NCBI GenBank assembly: GCA_003313425.1
Contig: NHZP01000017.1
Coordinates: 1,053,618-1,117,617 of the forward strand
Direction: 5' to 3'
From: Pseudopyrenochaeta lycopersici
Lineage: Eukaryota > Ascomycota > Dothideomycetes > Pleosporales > Pseudopyrenochaetaceae
Length of the DNA: 64,000 nucleotides
Shown here: in pieces, positions 1 through 16,766 of the stretch
How the letters are laid out: each line of letters starts with the position of its first letter
How positions within the stretch are numbered: position 1 is the first letter of the stretch
Translations under genes and position numbers: made by a program
Notes under the pieces: model-generated
What the model saw: only the letters and a program-made list of their open reading frames with translations
The model's database searches: none
What the model was told of the DNA's origin: nothing

Positions 1-1446
1 CGAAAGGGCTGGGAGAATACCCTTCATTGGATGAGCAAGCACTACAAAGACGGTTTGAGACAAGCTACCAAAGGCTTGGTCAAGTCTCACCTGGAATTCG
101 GCGGAGCTATGGCAGACTACCGAGAACTCAAAGACAGGTACGCAAGAGTGCGAGCCTTAGAAGAGGATGATGAAAAAAAGCGCGTGTCGAGCTACCCAGG
201 AGCACGCTCCGTCCCCCGGATTCGCTTTGTCAACTACTACACAGCAAGCACGGGAAGGCCAAAGAAGCCCAAATCACCCAAATCCCCAACCCCATCACGT
301 CCTGCAAGCCGACAGTCACAAAATAAAGACAGTGACATGGGCAAACCGGCCACAACTTCAGGGCAATTTGGCCATGATTCACCTCAGCTGCAGCACCGAG
401 ACAGCGAAAGAAGCGCTTCCGTCACGTCATCACAACCTGAAATGAAGCACTTACCTCCGGAGCCTATTTTGGATACTCTCCAAGTGTCGTTCGCGGTACA
501 GGAACACCGTGGCGACAAAATTATACCTGTCAGCCCTCAAGAGCCGCTTTCAGCCACCAGTCCCATACACCCTTTTTCAAGTCAAAGCATGGCACCTGAG
601 CCAGATAGCCCACCAAATCTACCAGATATCCCTGCTATACCTCAGGAACCACCGTTTGTGGATTTGATGCAATTCTCCGACAAAGCTCAACGCAAAGCTG
701 CAGAAAAAGAGCATGATCAGGCGCTCAAGGAGTATCACAAAGCGGTCAAAGCACGTAATAAGATAATCAATCAGCGGGACAAGATCGAAGAGAAATGGGA
801 AAAGCAGCAAAGGGAACAGAAACAAGCAGACTCGAAACGGGGACAGCCTGCAAGAACACATAGTCAATCAGAGCGAGAACGGCTCCAGGCAGAGGCGAAA
901 CGAATGCAAGCGGAGGCAGAACGGATGCAGGGTGGGCCACAAAATCCACAGGAAAACACGGCATTAGATTCCACTTCAAAGAGTATAGAAGAAGACTTTG
1001 GAGCCTTGCAACTTAAAGATCACAATACCCAGTACCAACGCAATCCTCAAGTTCCATACAACAACTATGACTTCTCACGCAGCACGATTCTGTCCCAGGC
1101 TCCACCCGATGATCAATCTTCTATTGGAGACTCCAGTTACACACTCAGCACCGTGGACAGTCGAACAAGTCACCAGTCTCCGAGTCTTGAAAATGAAGCG
1201 CCGCCTAAGAAGAAAAAAATGAAGAAGTTCTGCATGCTGCCGCCTAAGGATGGTTCCGGTAATAAAGACCCCACTTGGGTTCGCGTGCTCATGCAAGACA
1301 TGGATGAAGTTACAGCACACACGAGCTTGTTCTTCGTGAACGATACATATGAGAGATTAGTTGGGGAAGTGGGTGCTAGGATTGAAGAATGGGTTAGAGA
1401 GGCAGATAGTGTGAGGTTAGTGAGAGAGCTGGAAGGCCCCAGCTAG
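1..1446 (+). CDS. C-terminal part of a probable serine esterase/lipase-like protein (5' end outside window)
   Basis: The frame is open from base 1, so the gene starts upstream; the first in-window ATG is at 31. About 480 residues are visible. The first ~55 form a charged helix-like stretch (GWENTLHWMSKHYKDG). Then follows a long low-complexity middle rich in Pro, Ser and Gln, and a charged coiled-coil-like segment with EAKRMQAEAERMQ. A KKKKMKK cluster precedes a conserved-looking tail, FCMLPPKD...TWVRVLMQDMDEVTAHTSLFF. From memory of fungal DUF676-type alpha/beta hydrolases, a tail of this kind carries the catalytic His (here in DEVTAHTSLFF) after a long insert; that family call is inference and moderate at best. 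No intron is needed in the visible part. It converges on the next gene, with 104 bp between stop codons. Confidence 0.55.
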   Translation, partial: RKGWENTLHWMSKHYKDGLRQATKGLVKSHLEFGGAMADYRELKDRYARVRALEEDDEKKRVSSYPGARSVPRIRFVNYYTASTGRPKKPKSPKSPTPSRPASRQSQNKDSDMGKPATTSGQFGHDSPQLQHRDSERSASVTSSQPEMKHLPPEPILDTLQVSFAVQEHRGDKIIPVSPQEPLSATSPIHPFSSQSMAPEPDSPPNLPDIPAIPQEPPFVDLMQFSDKAQRKAAEKEHDQALKEYHKAVKARNKIINQRDKIEEKWEKQQREQKQADSKRGQPARTHSQSERERLQAEAKRMQAEAERMQGGPQNPQENTALDSTSKSIEEDFGALQLKDHNTQYQRNPQVPYNNYDFSRSTILSQAPPDDQSSIGDSSYTLSTVDSRTSHQSPSLENEAPPKKKKMKKFCMLPPKDGSGNKDPTWVRVLMQDMDEVTAHTSLFFVNDTYERLVGEVGARIEEWVREADSVRLVRELEGPS

Positions 1447-1550
1447 ACTTTTGAGCATTTGTTTTGGACCGGCGCTGGATACCCTTTGGTTGATAGGATT
1501 TTTCAATGACTTATTCTTGATAGATCGACTTCTTTATGTGAGGCAAAACA

Positions 1551-2211
1551 TCATACGGGCACGCCCCAGCCCGCTTTATTCCCAACATACACAATTCTAA
1601 CACCCAAGGCCATGGCTGACACTATTAGTACAACCTTGCCTGCCGAAAGGGACCCCTGTTGCATGATGACCCATGCTATTCCTGGCCCTACCCAAGCAAA
1701 TACCAGTGTCCCTAGGTGCAAGACAACCGCCTCGCTGCCCCGCACTGCTTGATTGAATTTATCGAGAAAAGGAATGCGCGTTTGATTACTAGCATTCCAA
1801 AAGTTTGCCATGTGTGTGCGGGAGGCGAGTAGGATGGCGGTATTTGCCATGGAGGTCCCTACGAGAACCGTGGATGAGGCAAGGGAAGGGACAAGGAAAA
1901 GCGTGGTCGACGTCAAGAAACTTGCTATCAACTTTGACACATTCAATATCAGTTAGTGTGCACCCACTTTTCACAGATAGGGACGGAATGGGTGGACGAC
2001 GAACGGTCAAAGTTCCACTTGTCTGTGTGGCTCGTGTTTTGTGCAGACGTTGCGCTGCCGTGTTTGACCATTCTGCAGCTTTCTCGCTCTGCTTCTCGTA
2101 TTTTTGCAGGCGTGTAATGTTTTGGTATGACAGGTAAAGTCCATATGTCGAAAGCGCAGAGTTCAAGAAAAGTTGAGGAAAGAACCATTCGATTGAGATG
2201 GAGAATGACAT
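1551..2211 (-). CDS. Small multi-pass membrane protein, unknown function
   Basis: Two exons, 2211-2005 and 1931-1551, give 195 residues. The 73-nt intron (donor GTTCGT, branch ACTAAC, acceptor AAG) restores phase exactly: ...SGTLT joins LIASFLTS. The start is the ATG at 2211, giving MSFSISIEWFF; the frame upstream offers only TTG. Hydrophobic stretches are at about residues 6-28, 68-92, 123-145 and 153-175, so roughly four membrane segments. Between the first and second lies a charged loop with Lys/Glu (RLQKYEKQSEKAAEW). I do not recognise the family. The non-consensus donor is the weakest part of the model, but without this intron the two hydrophobic halves lie in different frames. Confidence 0.6.
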
Positions 2212-3202
2212 TGTTTCTGTCAATTTGTGATGAGTGGCAAACTCGCAGAGGAAAGACGTGTGCTTGATGGTTGGGCGGTTTGAGTTGGTAGGTTAGGTTG
2301 GGAGGGAGGGAGGATGTAAAGAGAGATCGACGTCATCGGTCAATTAGCAGGGATATCCCTGTTAGCTCCGCCTAGGGTTACAAAACATGAAAAGTTCCGT
2401 CTCAACGCCATTTGTTAGTTAGCTGATCGATGCTAATCTACCGAAAGCCAGCCCGCCAGTTTGATGAGATTCTACCTACGACCGAATTTGTATTGTAGAG
2501 CACCCGAAAAGCATCAAAGGCTTCATTGAGTGATCGACTTTGCTGACAAGACCTCAGTTCTGCTGGTCCAGAACCGTTCCGCGGTCAAATGAAGCCAGTG
2601 GTTCAACAGTGAACAGTGTCAGGCAGGAATTGAAGTCTAGGAGCAAAGCATATTATTCGCGAATAGAGTATTTGTGTATTAGGGAGCGGTAGAGGTATAT
2701 CCTCAGCTCAGACCTCTATAAAAACATCCCGAGTGAATACAGAATGAAAGTCTACCGACAGGCCTAATTGGCGAAGTAAATCTCCACAGAGCAATCTTAC
2801 ATAACAAAAGAAAGAATGATTGCAATGGTTCCGCTATGCCAAAAAAAAATCGCTTTGAACGCCAGAAGACGATGCAGACGCTGATGCAGATGCAGGTATG
2901 ATGACGAAAGGAGACATCCCACACTTTACACCACTTTGTGCCCTTAAAAAGACACACCACCCCCGAGGAGGGGGTTTTTTTTCTCCATAGACTCCTCCAC
3001 CAGGTCACACTCTTGCAGACGACCGGTCACATACTTTGGCTTTATTCTGTCGCCAGCGTCCGGGTCTGGGCGAAGGAGTGTCCGTAGCCTGGCGATGCAG
3101 GGACGCTGTCGAGTCAGGTGGGACCAGAGACTGCACATCAGGTTTTGGACGGAGGCCTATAGAAGATGCATCAAGGTCATCAGATGAGCACCCAAACATG
3201 AC
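2212..3202. other. Intergenic, no gene seen
   Basis: This 1-kb gap holds the 5' region of the small membrane-protein gene and the 3' flank of the F-box gene, both minus strand. Open frames here have no recognisable protein character. A short perfect G/C stem-like run (ccccgaggaggggg, near 2961-2974) precedes a run of eight T. I see no RNA gene. Confidence 0.5.
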
Positions 3203-5431
3203 TCATTTTGACCCAACAAGCAGCTCGCTACCTGACACATCATGCCCGAAATCTAATATCAGCGTCCTACCATCTTGACTTGTGGCCACCACACGCCTGT
3301 AGTCACTCTTGGCCGATAGAATCCAACTCGTAGTCCAATTCTTGAACACGGCATACGTCTGCCCAGTTTCATAATCACTGACTTGAATACTTTGATCGTA
3401 ACTGCCACTCACAATGCGTCCGTTAAACGCATCAAGGAAGAGCGATCGAACAAGCCCGTCGTGCTTGACGCGGCTGTGGACGAGATTGCCAGTAGAAGCG
3501 TCAAACTTGTACACGACGTGGTCGTTGCCGCCAGCAAGAACGTATTTGGCGTCGTCAGAGAATTCGACAGCTGCGAGGCCGCGGTCTTCGGAAGGGAAAT
3601 CTTTGATCGAGACACCGGTCTCAAGATTCCACAGCTTGGCTACACCATCGCCGCTGGCGGAAACAAGAAAGTTGCCGCGAAGCTGCACAGCATTGACGGG
3701 GCCACGGTGACCTTTGAGTGTGCGGACGCAGGTGCCGGTCTTGCGGTCCCAGACTTTGATCATGGCGTCCTTGGAGCATGAAATGATGTACTTGTCATCC
3801 AAACAGACATCCAGAACACCCGCTTCGTGCCCACGCAGACGATACATGGGCACGAAATCGTCACCGGTAATGTCCCAGACGATGCAGGTATAATCTGAAG
3901 ACCCCGTTACCATGATCTCGTTGTCGTACTGCAGGCACAGAATGGATGCATCATGGTAGTCGGACGGCACATGGTAAATGTCATTGCCAGCCCGGGTGCC
4001 ATTGACAGAGGCGTAGCTGATAACGCGTTCCTGTCGTTCCTCCATGGGCGGAGGAGTGTTTGCAGTCGGGCGGTGATTGGGGCCACCATAGACTTTGAGA
4101 CACTTGTATGTCTTCAGATCCCAAACACGGATTGTTCGGTCGCGAGAGCCAGTGATTGCCTTGTTTTCATCGAATTGACAGCAGTAAACACTGTCGGTGT
4201 GGCCGTTCAGATAGATGGCAGCGGGCGTGCCAGCTTTCCAGCGATGATTGATTTCGCTCCTCGCCTCAAACATCTTCTTCCAGTCCTGGGCTGGGGCGGG
4301 GTTGCTACCTGCCATTCTACCCACGCCTGAGCCTCCCATCTGGATGGGTGCAGGAGACACGTGGACTTCAGGCTCGTATTTACGGAGGAAGACGTTGCGC
4401 CAGACGTGCGGCGAGGCAGCGTGCTCGTTCCAGCTGCGCGACACCCGCTCGGCACGGACTAGGGACGCGGCGTCCAGGTTGGAGAGGACAGTAGTTGCGA
4501 GTTCGGCGGGGAGGCGTTGGAAAGGATCAACTGGATAATCATGTTAGCACGAAAAGCCCCTGGCCAATGGACGCAAAGGGTAAGACTTGCTCATTTTCTT
4601 CTCCGTAACACTATCAGGGCGAACAATGGGCGATGCGCATGTCATGTCAACGCCACTCTCGTTGTCCTTGATGTCATCGTCTCGTATGGAGATTGGAATC
4701 TGGCCATTGAGGAAGCGCTGGGTGTGCTCCTGCTCACGGCGCAATTGATTTTGTCGATCTTGATTAGCGGCGGCGGCGGCTAGTCTCGCAGCTGCTCCTG
4801 GAGTTGGTTGGGTCGGGTAGGTGGATGGGGGGTAGGCAAAGGGCGATTTCACGGCGTCTCCAGAAGGGCCAGAAGTAGTGGGGCGCCGTCTCATGCTACT
4901 GAAGCGCTTGAGGGAGAAGGTCTTTGCGCCGCCGAGGGGAGCAGCCTGTGGCTGTGACTGGAAGGCGGGCATGCCCGAGTCTTGATGTTGCAGGGGCAGG
5001 CGCTGTTGGTCGATGCTCATCTTGCGGGTTGAGCTGGACGAGGGCAGCGACTCGATGAAGCTTTGGATGGAGCCCCGGCGGCGCGGTGCCGCGGTTGCAG
5101 ACGAAAACGACGACAGGCGGCGGCGGGTCTTCTGGCGTGTGAAGCTGCCCGTGACGGCACCAAACGCCCGCGACAAGGAGCTGGAGTGTGAGTGCTGGCA
5201 GGCCGAGGCATCCAGGCCGAGGGAAGCCTCATTCACTGCGTCCAGCGCCGTGGCCGTGGCCGTGGCCGTGACCGTGGCCGTGTCCCTCGCATCGTGGTAG
5301 TGGGTGTTGAATGTCTGCGAAGCGGTCCGCTTCATCGTGTGCTCAAAGGGCGTCGGGCCAGCGGAGTGGTCGTCGTCTGCGGCTGAGGAGGTCTTCGGGC
5401 GGTACGACAAGATGGACGGCCTGCGATGCAT
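3203..5431 (-). CDS. F-box/WD40-repeat protein (SCF ubiquitin ligase substrate receptor)
   Basis: Probable substrate receptor of an SCF E3 ubiquitin ligase: the F-box binds Skp1, the WD40 propeller binds the target. The last exon (4530-3203) begins with an F-box (DPFQRLPAELATTVLSNLDA, then LVRAERVSRSW) and continues into about seven WD repeats with HTDSVYCC, TIRVWDLKTYKC, MIKVWDRKTGTC and VAKLWNLETG. Exon 1 (5431 to about 4612) encodes a Ser/Pro-rich, disordered arm containing an Ala-Thr run from an imperfect GGCCGT hexamer repeat near 5245-5285. The branch site CTAAC and acceptor CAG before 4530 are clear. The donor is not: GTGTTA at 4611 (81-nt intron) keeps phase, and GTCCAT (42-nt intron) also does. 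The start at 5431 (MHRRPSILSYRPK) is the first ATG; upstream frame offers only TTG. About 715 residues with the first donor. Which F-box/WD40 subfamily it belongs to is not settled. Confidence 0.82.
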
Positions 5432-6153
5432 TGGGGGCGCTGTCGGGGGGTTGACGCTGGCTGGCGGTGGATTGCCGTGTTGTGACGGAGAAGACGAAGG
5501 GGGGGCTCGGTTTTGGGTGGTGGCAAGGGGAACCGTGTCGCTGTCAGAGGCAAATGCGAGGCTCAACGCGAAACGGAAACGGCACTAGGGCAAGACGACG
5601 CAGCAAGCAAATGGATCCAAGGAGCGTGGGTAGTCGTCGGTCGCCGCGTGCAAATGATAGTGCACCAATGCAGGCCGGATAGAGAGCGTGCACGGCAACC
5701 CGAGGGCTGCAAAGGGAAAAGGAAGAGAGCGGCGACGGGGAGGGGTGGTCGGCAAGCAGGTACTAGGGAGAGAGAGGACGGGATGGGGGTAGGGTGAATT
5801 GTGCAGAGTCGTGTTTTTAAGCATGGGGCGACACGCCAGATTCTGCCGCACCGCTAAAGGGGAGCGAGCCAGGGTGACAATTAGCTGCGACGATCAACTA
5901 GAGCGCTCTGTAACCCAGGCGAGCAGCGCGGATTCGACCGCTCCCGAGCTAGGCCCGCTCGCCGGCGGAGCAGCAGCAGCAGCAACAAAAATCGCCTGGA
6001 ACCCTGCGTGGGTCGTCCAAAGAAAACCCCAACGCCGTGGCGGGCGTGCGGCTTCGTCCCTCTACTCGAACCACACCGCCTGGCATCGCTGAATCGCCGG
6101 CACAGCTCAACCCAGGACACGCGAAACCAGTGGCACCGCTCTCCAACACAATC
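5432..6153. promoter_or_regulatory. Divergent intergenic region between F-box/WD40 and DUF7704 genes
   Basis: The 722 bp separate two head-to-head starts (5431 minus, 6154 plus), so promoters of both genes must lie here. On the minus strand the stretch 5700-5800 is pyrimidine-rich (tccctctcc-type runs), as often seen in fungal promoters. A small run of CAG/AGC triplets is at 5970-5985. No coding potential is convincing. Confidence 0.45.
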
Positions 6154-6624
6154 ATGGCCGTTGCTGCATTGCCCACGGTCCCGCTGTTCTACCGCTTCGT
6201 CTTCCTCTGGCTCGAACCTGTCTCCATCGTCACGGGCGCCGTCTATGCCCACTTCCTCCCATCCATGTACCTGCACTTGACCCATGCATCCAGCGCCCCA
6301 TCGACCCTTCCCACCTCAACCTCCATCATCATGACTCAACTAGCCAACCTGTATCTGGGCCTCGCCATCCTCGAAGCCACGGTGCTCCGCGCGACATGCG
6401 ACACCAAAGTATGGCGCACCTTCATCACCGCCCTGCTCATTGCGGATTTCGGCCACTTGTATTCTGTGCGAGCCCTGGGCTGGGACATTTACTGGGCCTG
6501 GTGGCGCTGGAATGCCATTGATTGGGGCAATGTGCCCTTTGTCTATTTTCTTGCTGCTACCCGTCTCTTCATGCTCGTTGGCGTTGGCTTCGGCGCTGCC
6601 GGGACCGCCTTGAAGAGACTGTGA
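6154..6624 (+). CDS. DUF7704-like fungal membrane protein
   Basis: 156 residues from the ATG at 6154 (MAVAALPTVPLFYRFVFLWL); the frame is open further upstream but the homologous-looking part starts here. It carries the family-like opening FYRFVFLWLEPVS...GAVYA, then about four hydrophobic segments (roughly residues 10-35, 57-80, 86-105 and 127-150) and Trp-rich loops (WDIYWAWWRWNAIDW). These features fit the small tetraspan DUF7704 proteins common in ascomycetes; the name rests on recall of that pattern. Function is unknown. Intronless. Confidence 0.7.
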   Translation: MAVAALPTVPLFYRFVFLWLEPVSIVTGAVYAHFLPSMYLHLTHASSAPSTLPTSTSIIMTQLANLYLGLAILEATVLRATCDTKVWRTFITALLIADFGHLYSVRALGWDIYWAWWRWNAIDWGNVPFVYFLAATRLFMLVGVGFGAAGTALKRL

Positions 6625-8085
6625 GCTAAGCTTCATCAATCCTACTGTTATCAACATGTTTCTCTACCCGGCGCACCAGCCGATCGAACGGAAGGATCCT
6701 ACCCCAGACCCACCCGTACGCCCTCGTACCACCAATCTCAATCCATATCGCGAGTACAGTGCAATCTTGAAATCTCATCATTCGCGCCTCTGCGCCTTTC
6801 GGAAATTTCCTTAGCTAGCTGCACCGCGCCGACTGAGCCCGCCCTAGCACGTTTTGCAACTTAGCCTGCTGTCCACCCCTCACTCTTTGCCCACTCGCAA
6901 TCCGAAATACAAGAGTGAACCTCCCAAAACCCTGACTAAGATGCTGACTCTTACGCCCACTCCATCCTTCTGTAAATCTGTCTGACATTGTAAGCCTGTG
7001 TATGTGTGCGTGTGTGTGTGTGTGTGGGTGTATGCCACCCTCCCGAAAATAGCACTCGCCACTTCAGCCTCAAGCGAGGTCACTCTCCTGCCCTGCATAC
7101 CCGCTGCTTTGAAAAGGAAAGCTAGGCGGCTCCAGGTGCTGTTGGCGTACAGCTGTGTAACGTCATCGGTTCGCTGCACCTTCTTGGAACTCGGGTTCGC
7201 CGGTTGATCCAATCGACGGAGGTCGAGCTGAGTTGTGCGAGATGAAGCCTTTCCACGTTGCACATGTGAAACCTGAGTTGACCATGTTCGCGGTCGGGAT
7301 CTCATCCTGTCCCACACCATCCTTCTAGCGGGTAGCGACCACATTCATGGTCATCTTGAAAGCCCATCATCATTACATATAGGCTCATCGACTTGGTCCG
7401 CCCTGAATTGCGTACCATCAAACAAAGAAACCGCGCCCCTGATCCATGGCTATTGCGCGGGCGCTCCGATAATGAGCCTCTGCTATGAGTGGACAGGGAC
7501 CCGTGGGCGAGGTTTGTGATAGACCTGGACCTGGATCGCTCTGAAAACCAGCTGTCTTTTGCTTTAGAGTCTCGAGCCACAAAAGGTCACCACGCTGATG
7601 ATTACTCCAATCAAGAGGGCAACAGCTGTCAATGTACAAACACATATCATTCATATCAGCAGATCAATTAAAGCCGCTTCATCGGACAAACCGTCTCGAG
7701 GGTATAGTTATCCCACACCGTGCAATAAAACACCCAATCACGAAATATTCTCCTGACCAAACATCCAAGACAGCTTCACCCGGCAAGGCAACATGTTTTT
7801 TCCATCCGGCAATGGCGCCATATACCAAATCATCAAACAAGAAGAGACTATGCTGATCTCGCTCACAAACGCCCGATGTAGCCGAAACGTCCAAGCCTAA
7901 ACGCCATGCAAATAAGATATGAACAACTGACAAAATCAATAGCACATGGCAGAATCAAAGGCAATAACAGAAAACAGAAAACAGGAAACAGAATACAAGA
8001 ATGAAAGACCAAATAGTCGATAGTATATGAAGCAAAGAATTGGAAAATGTCCCAAGAAATGATCGCGCACAGGTTGATACCAACT
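6625..8085. other. Intergenic region between DUF7704 and Med15-like genes
   Basis: 1.46 kb between the 3' ends of two convergent genes. It contains a TG microsatellite (about 6998-7032). Several open frames of 60-150 codons exist, but their composition looks like chance reading and none resembles a known protein. Confidence 0.5.
6998..7032. repeat. Imperfect (TG)n microsatellite
   Basis: Alternating TG with a few interruptions (tgtgtatgtgtgcgtgtgtg and on). It lies in the intergenic region 3' of both flanking genes. Confidence 0.85.
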
Positions 8086-13068
<4,983 letters not shown>

Positions 13069-16000
13069 GGTGAAGGGCGACTGGTCAGACTCGGCCTGTG
13101 TCGCAAGGGTCGCCGGCTTGCGAAGGGTGCGAGGAGCGGTGCAATACCGCGGGAGTGCAGCGGGAGGCAGCAACCATGCAGAAGAGAGAGCAGAGGGACG
13201 TGCCGGGAGTAGTACGATGGCTGCGGTGTCGAGGTGGAAGGGGAGGCGGAGGCGAAGTGGTGGTCGTGTTGGTGGCCGTGGGTGGAGCTGGCTCGGGGCA
13301 AGGCGGCGCCAGAGCGGGAGCAGCGTGGTGTCGCGACAGAGGGCGGCCTGGCAGTGGGAGGAGCCGGCTGGACAGTGAGGACGGTGTGGACGGTGTGGAC
13401 GGTGTGGCCAGTGTCGAGGACAGGCTGCAGCGCGGTGAGTGAGGCGTGGGTGGACTGGAGAGGGAGTGCGGCTCGTTGGTCGTGGATCGGCGCTGGCGCG
13501 GACAGGGCGGGAGAGCGTGTTTCCAATGGGTGATGCGCAGAGGCGGAAAGGGCTCGAGGGTTAGTTTTGCTGCACAGGACGAGGCTCGGCTCGGGGCTGC
13601 AGGCGTGCAAGGCGAGAGTCCCGGCGAGGGCGTCCTCGGGGCAGTGAGCAGGAGGTGATGGGGAGTCGGGTCGGTGAGTTGAGATGCAGTCGTCCAGGGA
13701 CTAGAGGGCAGGCAGGCGGTGCGCAGGAAGCGTGCCCAGTCGCAGTGCAGGGGTCTGTAAGTAGACTAGTCGGGGCTAATAAACGCTGCTCTACTGTATG
13801 AAGTCGGCAGGCCTCTGTTCGGTCGCTGCATCGCCGTGCAGTGCAGTGCAGCGAACAAGCACACGGGCAGAGGCAGAGCAGAGCAGAGCAGAGCAGCAGA
13901 GCAGCAGAGGGCAGAGGCAGCGCAGAGCGGAGCAGAGGCAGGTTGGCTTTGCAGATTGCGCTGCGCTTGCTTTGCCTGGGGCCTCGACGAGTGGCACAGG
14001 GCTTGCTGGCGGAAGAGCCCATAGCGCCCTCTTTTGGGACCCGTCAAATCTTCCGCAGACACAGACTGCCCATGTGCCCTCCGTGTTGCTCCCCGCCCTC
14101 TCCCGGGTAATCGAGTGCAGCGCCTGCCCGCCGCCGTCTCGCATCTGCGGCAGCTGTTCACGCTGCGCTTGGAGTCGAGGGCTCCCCGTTTCAAGTTGCG
14201 CCAACGCCCAGTTCCATGGGCAGTCGACGACGCAAAAAAGCACCACGACGCTAGGCCTGCACCCTCCAAATCGCCAGCGCCCATCGCGCCATCCTTCCCG
14301 GTTGCGTCTCGCCGCTAGCCCCATTCGCTTGTCCTCTGTGCCCGTCTGGTGAGGAAATGACGCTGCCGCTCTCCACACGGCATCCACTGCGTCCACGGCA
14401 GCGCTGCAGCTCCAGCTCTCCACCACCCCTCTCCACGCCAGCATACTGCCACTGCTGCCACAAGACCACCAACTCACGATGCCTCTACAGCGACGCTCTC
14501 TTGCCCTGCCCGGCGTGGCTGTGGCGGGTCGCACCATGCCGCTCATAACTGCTTCTGCCCACAAAAATAGACTTTTTGGCCAATCTGGGCCGTCATCTGC
14601 CCATACGGCCACACGACTCCGCGCGCACCAGCCAGTCTGCTCGACAACCTCGTACCCCATGTTGTGGGCAGCTTTGGGCAGTACATAGCACCCACACCAC
14701 GACCGCCCATCTTTGTCAAGCCTCATAGGCTCTTTTGTGTGGTGATCAGCCGTTGGCCTAGAGCATATGCTTGAGGGCCACATTTCACGCTAACGCGTCG
14801 GCGGCCGCCCATGGCGCATCCCACCCGCCGTGCGAACCAACGACGCCGCTGTCAAAGCATTCACCTCCCACCCTGCCCTCGCAACATGTCGACTTCCTTT
14901 GGCACCTTGTCTAGAGCCAGAAAACCCCCCATAAATCCTATGCACCCCTGCTGCTACTCCCCTTCCTTCCTTCCTTCCTTCCTTCCTCCCTCATCGTCCA
15001 GCTATCCCCCCTCTGTGCGTAGTTTGCATTTGCGACGATCCGCTTGGCACCCGCACCAGGGCAAGCTTCCCTGCAGCCATTCGGCAGGATCGCCAGCGCT
15101 CGCTCGTTCCTGGATGCACGCCAAACAGCCAATTGCGTGGCCGTCATGACACGTCTCCCCGTCCGCCACCGCTGCTTCGTTTGCTGCGTCGTTGCTGCTT
15201 CGCCGCTGCTCACCCCATCACCTTCTTTGCGACGAGAGTGCACAAGCATACACGGCCTGGCACTGTCCAATTGCCGCGTCGTCGCTCTTGACCCACCCGC
15301 CCTTGTCATCCGCGTCCTGCAACTTGACATCGTCTGGACCGTTTCGCATGCGCCTGATGAGACAACTATGAACGAAACTGACCAATCAACATGCCTTCTG
15401 CGTTGCTGCATAGACTTTCCTCTTGAACTTTCGACGGCGGTTGACGATGACCCAGGTGTACATGCACCTGTAACACCGTCCACCGCCTGAAGCAACTCAT
15501 GCACATTGCCTAGATCTTTTCGCCGTCATCCTTTTGTCTACACCTTTCTTATTTTGCTCCTACCCGAGTCCGTTATCCATTATAATGCAACCGTCAGTAG
15601 CATGGTCATGTCAAGCGGCCCCCAAGAACGCCGTACCACAAGAATTACCCCTTGGCAAACATGTTACACTTGCAGGATTATTGGAACCCGGTGCTACGGG
15701 TCTCGATTTGTTTGCACACGGATTGTAACCAATTGATTGATAGAGCAAGATCCAATCACGGCTCGCTGAGAAGATGCAATGAAAAGCCGTAGTCTATACG
15801 TAGAGGGCAGTCTCACACACTTCGATAGAGTCATGTATGCGCCATGGCTGCTGCTGTAGGCAGTGTTGGGACTGGTCATGAAGACAAACAAATATACTCG
15901 TCATAGGCAAGACGTTTAATCGTTGCCAACGAGTGGTGCCCTGCATTCTCGACGATGAAGAAAGCTTCAGTAAAAATGCATTTATTGAGTGGGCAAATTA

Positions 16001-16326
16001 GTTCGAACAGTCTGTGGCACATGGAGCACAACGGGTGTTTTGTGGTTCAAAAGATGCCGACATATCGTACACGGATTGATCCAACAAAACGGCTGCATGT
16101 ATGTAGGGCTAAAAATTCAACGAGGCTAGGTTGTTCCGCATTAATTAAAGGTCAGAAAACGGACAAGTCATGCATGCTTTGGACGATTTGATCTGATGTA
16201 ATATGGCTCGTTGTCGAAAGATCCACCACTCCATTTATGATACACTTGATCCTCAATCTGAGCCCAATCTATGCCTCCATGACTTGCTGAGACAAAAGAA
16301 ATCTTGCTTCGCAGAGGAACAGTGGT
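13069..16326. other. Long intergenic region upstream of the Med15-like gene
   Basis: 3.26 kb without a gene I can support. The first ~1.7 kb is GC-rich and purine/pyrimidine biased, with small tandem repeats: GGACGGTGT units near 13378-13406 and GAGCA/CAGAG units near 13876-13912. The rest is moderately AT-rich after 15500. Long open frames here (up to 330 codons on the minus strand at 13791-14783) are Arg/Ser/Cys/Trp-rich, overlap others in several frames, and look like products of high GC. It may hold an extended promoter and leader for the Med15-like gene; that is inference. Confidence 0.45.
14960..14987. repeat. (CCTT)n microsatellite
   Basis: About six perfect CCTT units followed by CCCTCC. 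Intergenic. Confidence 0.85.
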
Positions 16327-16766
16327 TTATTTCTGGCCAAGAGCAGACGCACGCTCATCCTCAATCTTCTGGTAGAAGGCGTCACGGTGACGGACGGCGG
16401 GGACGTGATAGCCTACAACAGTGAGTACAGGAATGGAGAGCGGGCGAGTGGGCGATGATGACTGTGCTTGGATTAGGGGAGGGTGGTTCACGTACCGTAC
16501 CACCAAGCGTAGCCGGCAGTCACACCAAGACCTGCAATTGACCGTCAGTGAAGCTGTTCAAAATGTGGCGCATGAGCCGAGGGGCTTTTCTGCAGCTCCA
16601 GTACGCCATGCACACTGGTCATTGGGGGTTCACGCACCCATAGCAACGGAGAGGTCCAGCACGACCTGTCGTCGCAGCATCTGCAATCTAGCCGTCAGTC
16701 TCGGATGCAATCTGTGCCAAAGCGCTCAATGGCAGCACGTACGCCAGTAATCGGTTTGACGACCAT
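16327..16766 (-). CDS. COX9: Cytochrome c oxidase subunit VIIa (COX9-like)
   Basis: A 62-residue protein from four tiny exons: 16766-16743, 16680-16638, 16531-16496 and 16412-16327. Introns are 62, 106 and 83 nt, with donors GTACGT, GTGCGT and GTACGT and acceptors CAG, CAG and TAG; all phases close. The start MVVKPITG (good context, ACCATGG) leads into MLRRQVVLDLSVAMGLG, a single membrane helix with GYAWWYGYHVPAVR, and a charged tail RDAFYQKIEDERA. This matches yeast Cox9 in order and size (59 residues there): PITG, basic patch, one helix with WWYG, then Arg/Asp-rich tail. It belongs to complex IV in the inner mitochondrial membrane. An in-frame ATG 45 codons upstream (16901) is less likely because COX9 proteins lack such an extension. 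It is head-to-head with TAF8. Confidence 0.9.

Noticed and set aside
2944..3199. Short minus-strand frames just 3' of the F-box gene stop
   Set aside because: No motif, overlapping frames, and located in the expected 3' UTR.
13791..14783. 330-codon minus-strand open frame
   Set aside because: Lies in GC-rich DNA with long open frames in several other frames at once; residue makeup is Trp/Cys/Arg/Ser-heavy with no motif and no clear splice signals.
14938..15504. 188-codon minus-strand frame
   Set aside because: Overlaps the CCTT microsatellite (giving EGRKEGRKG) and has no recognisable domain.
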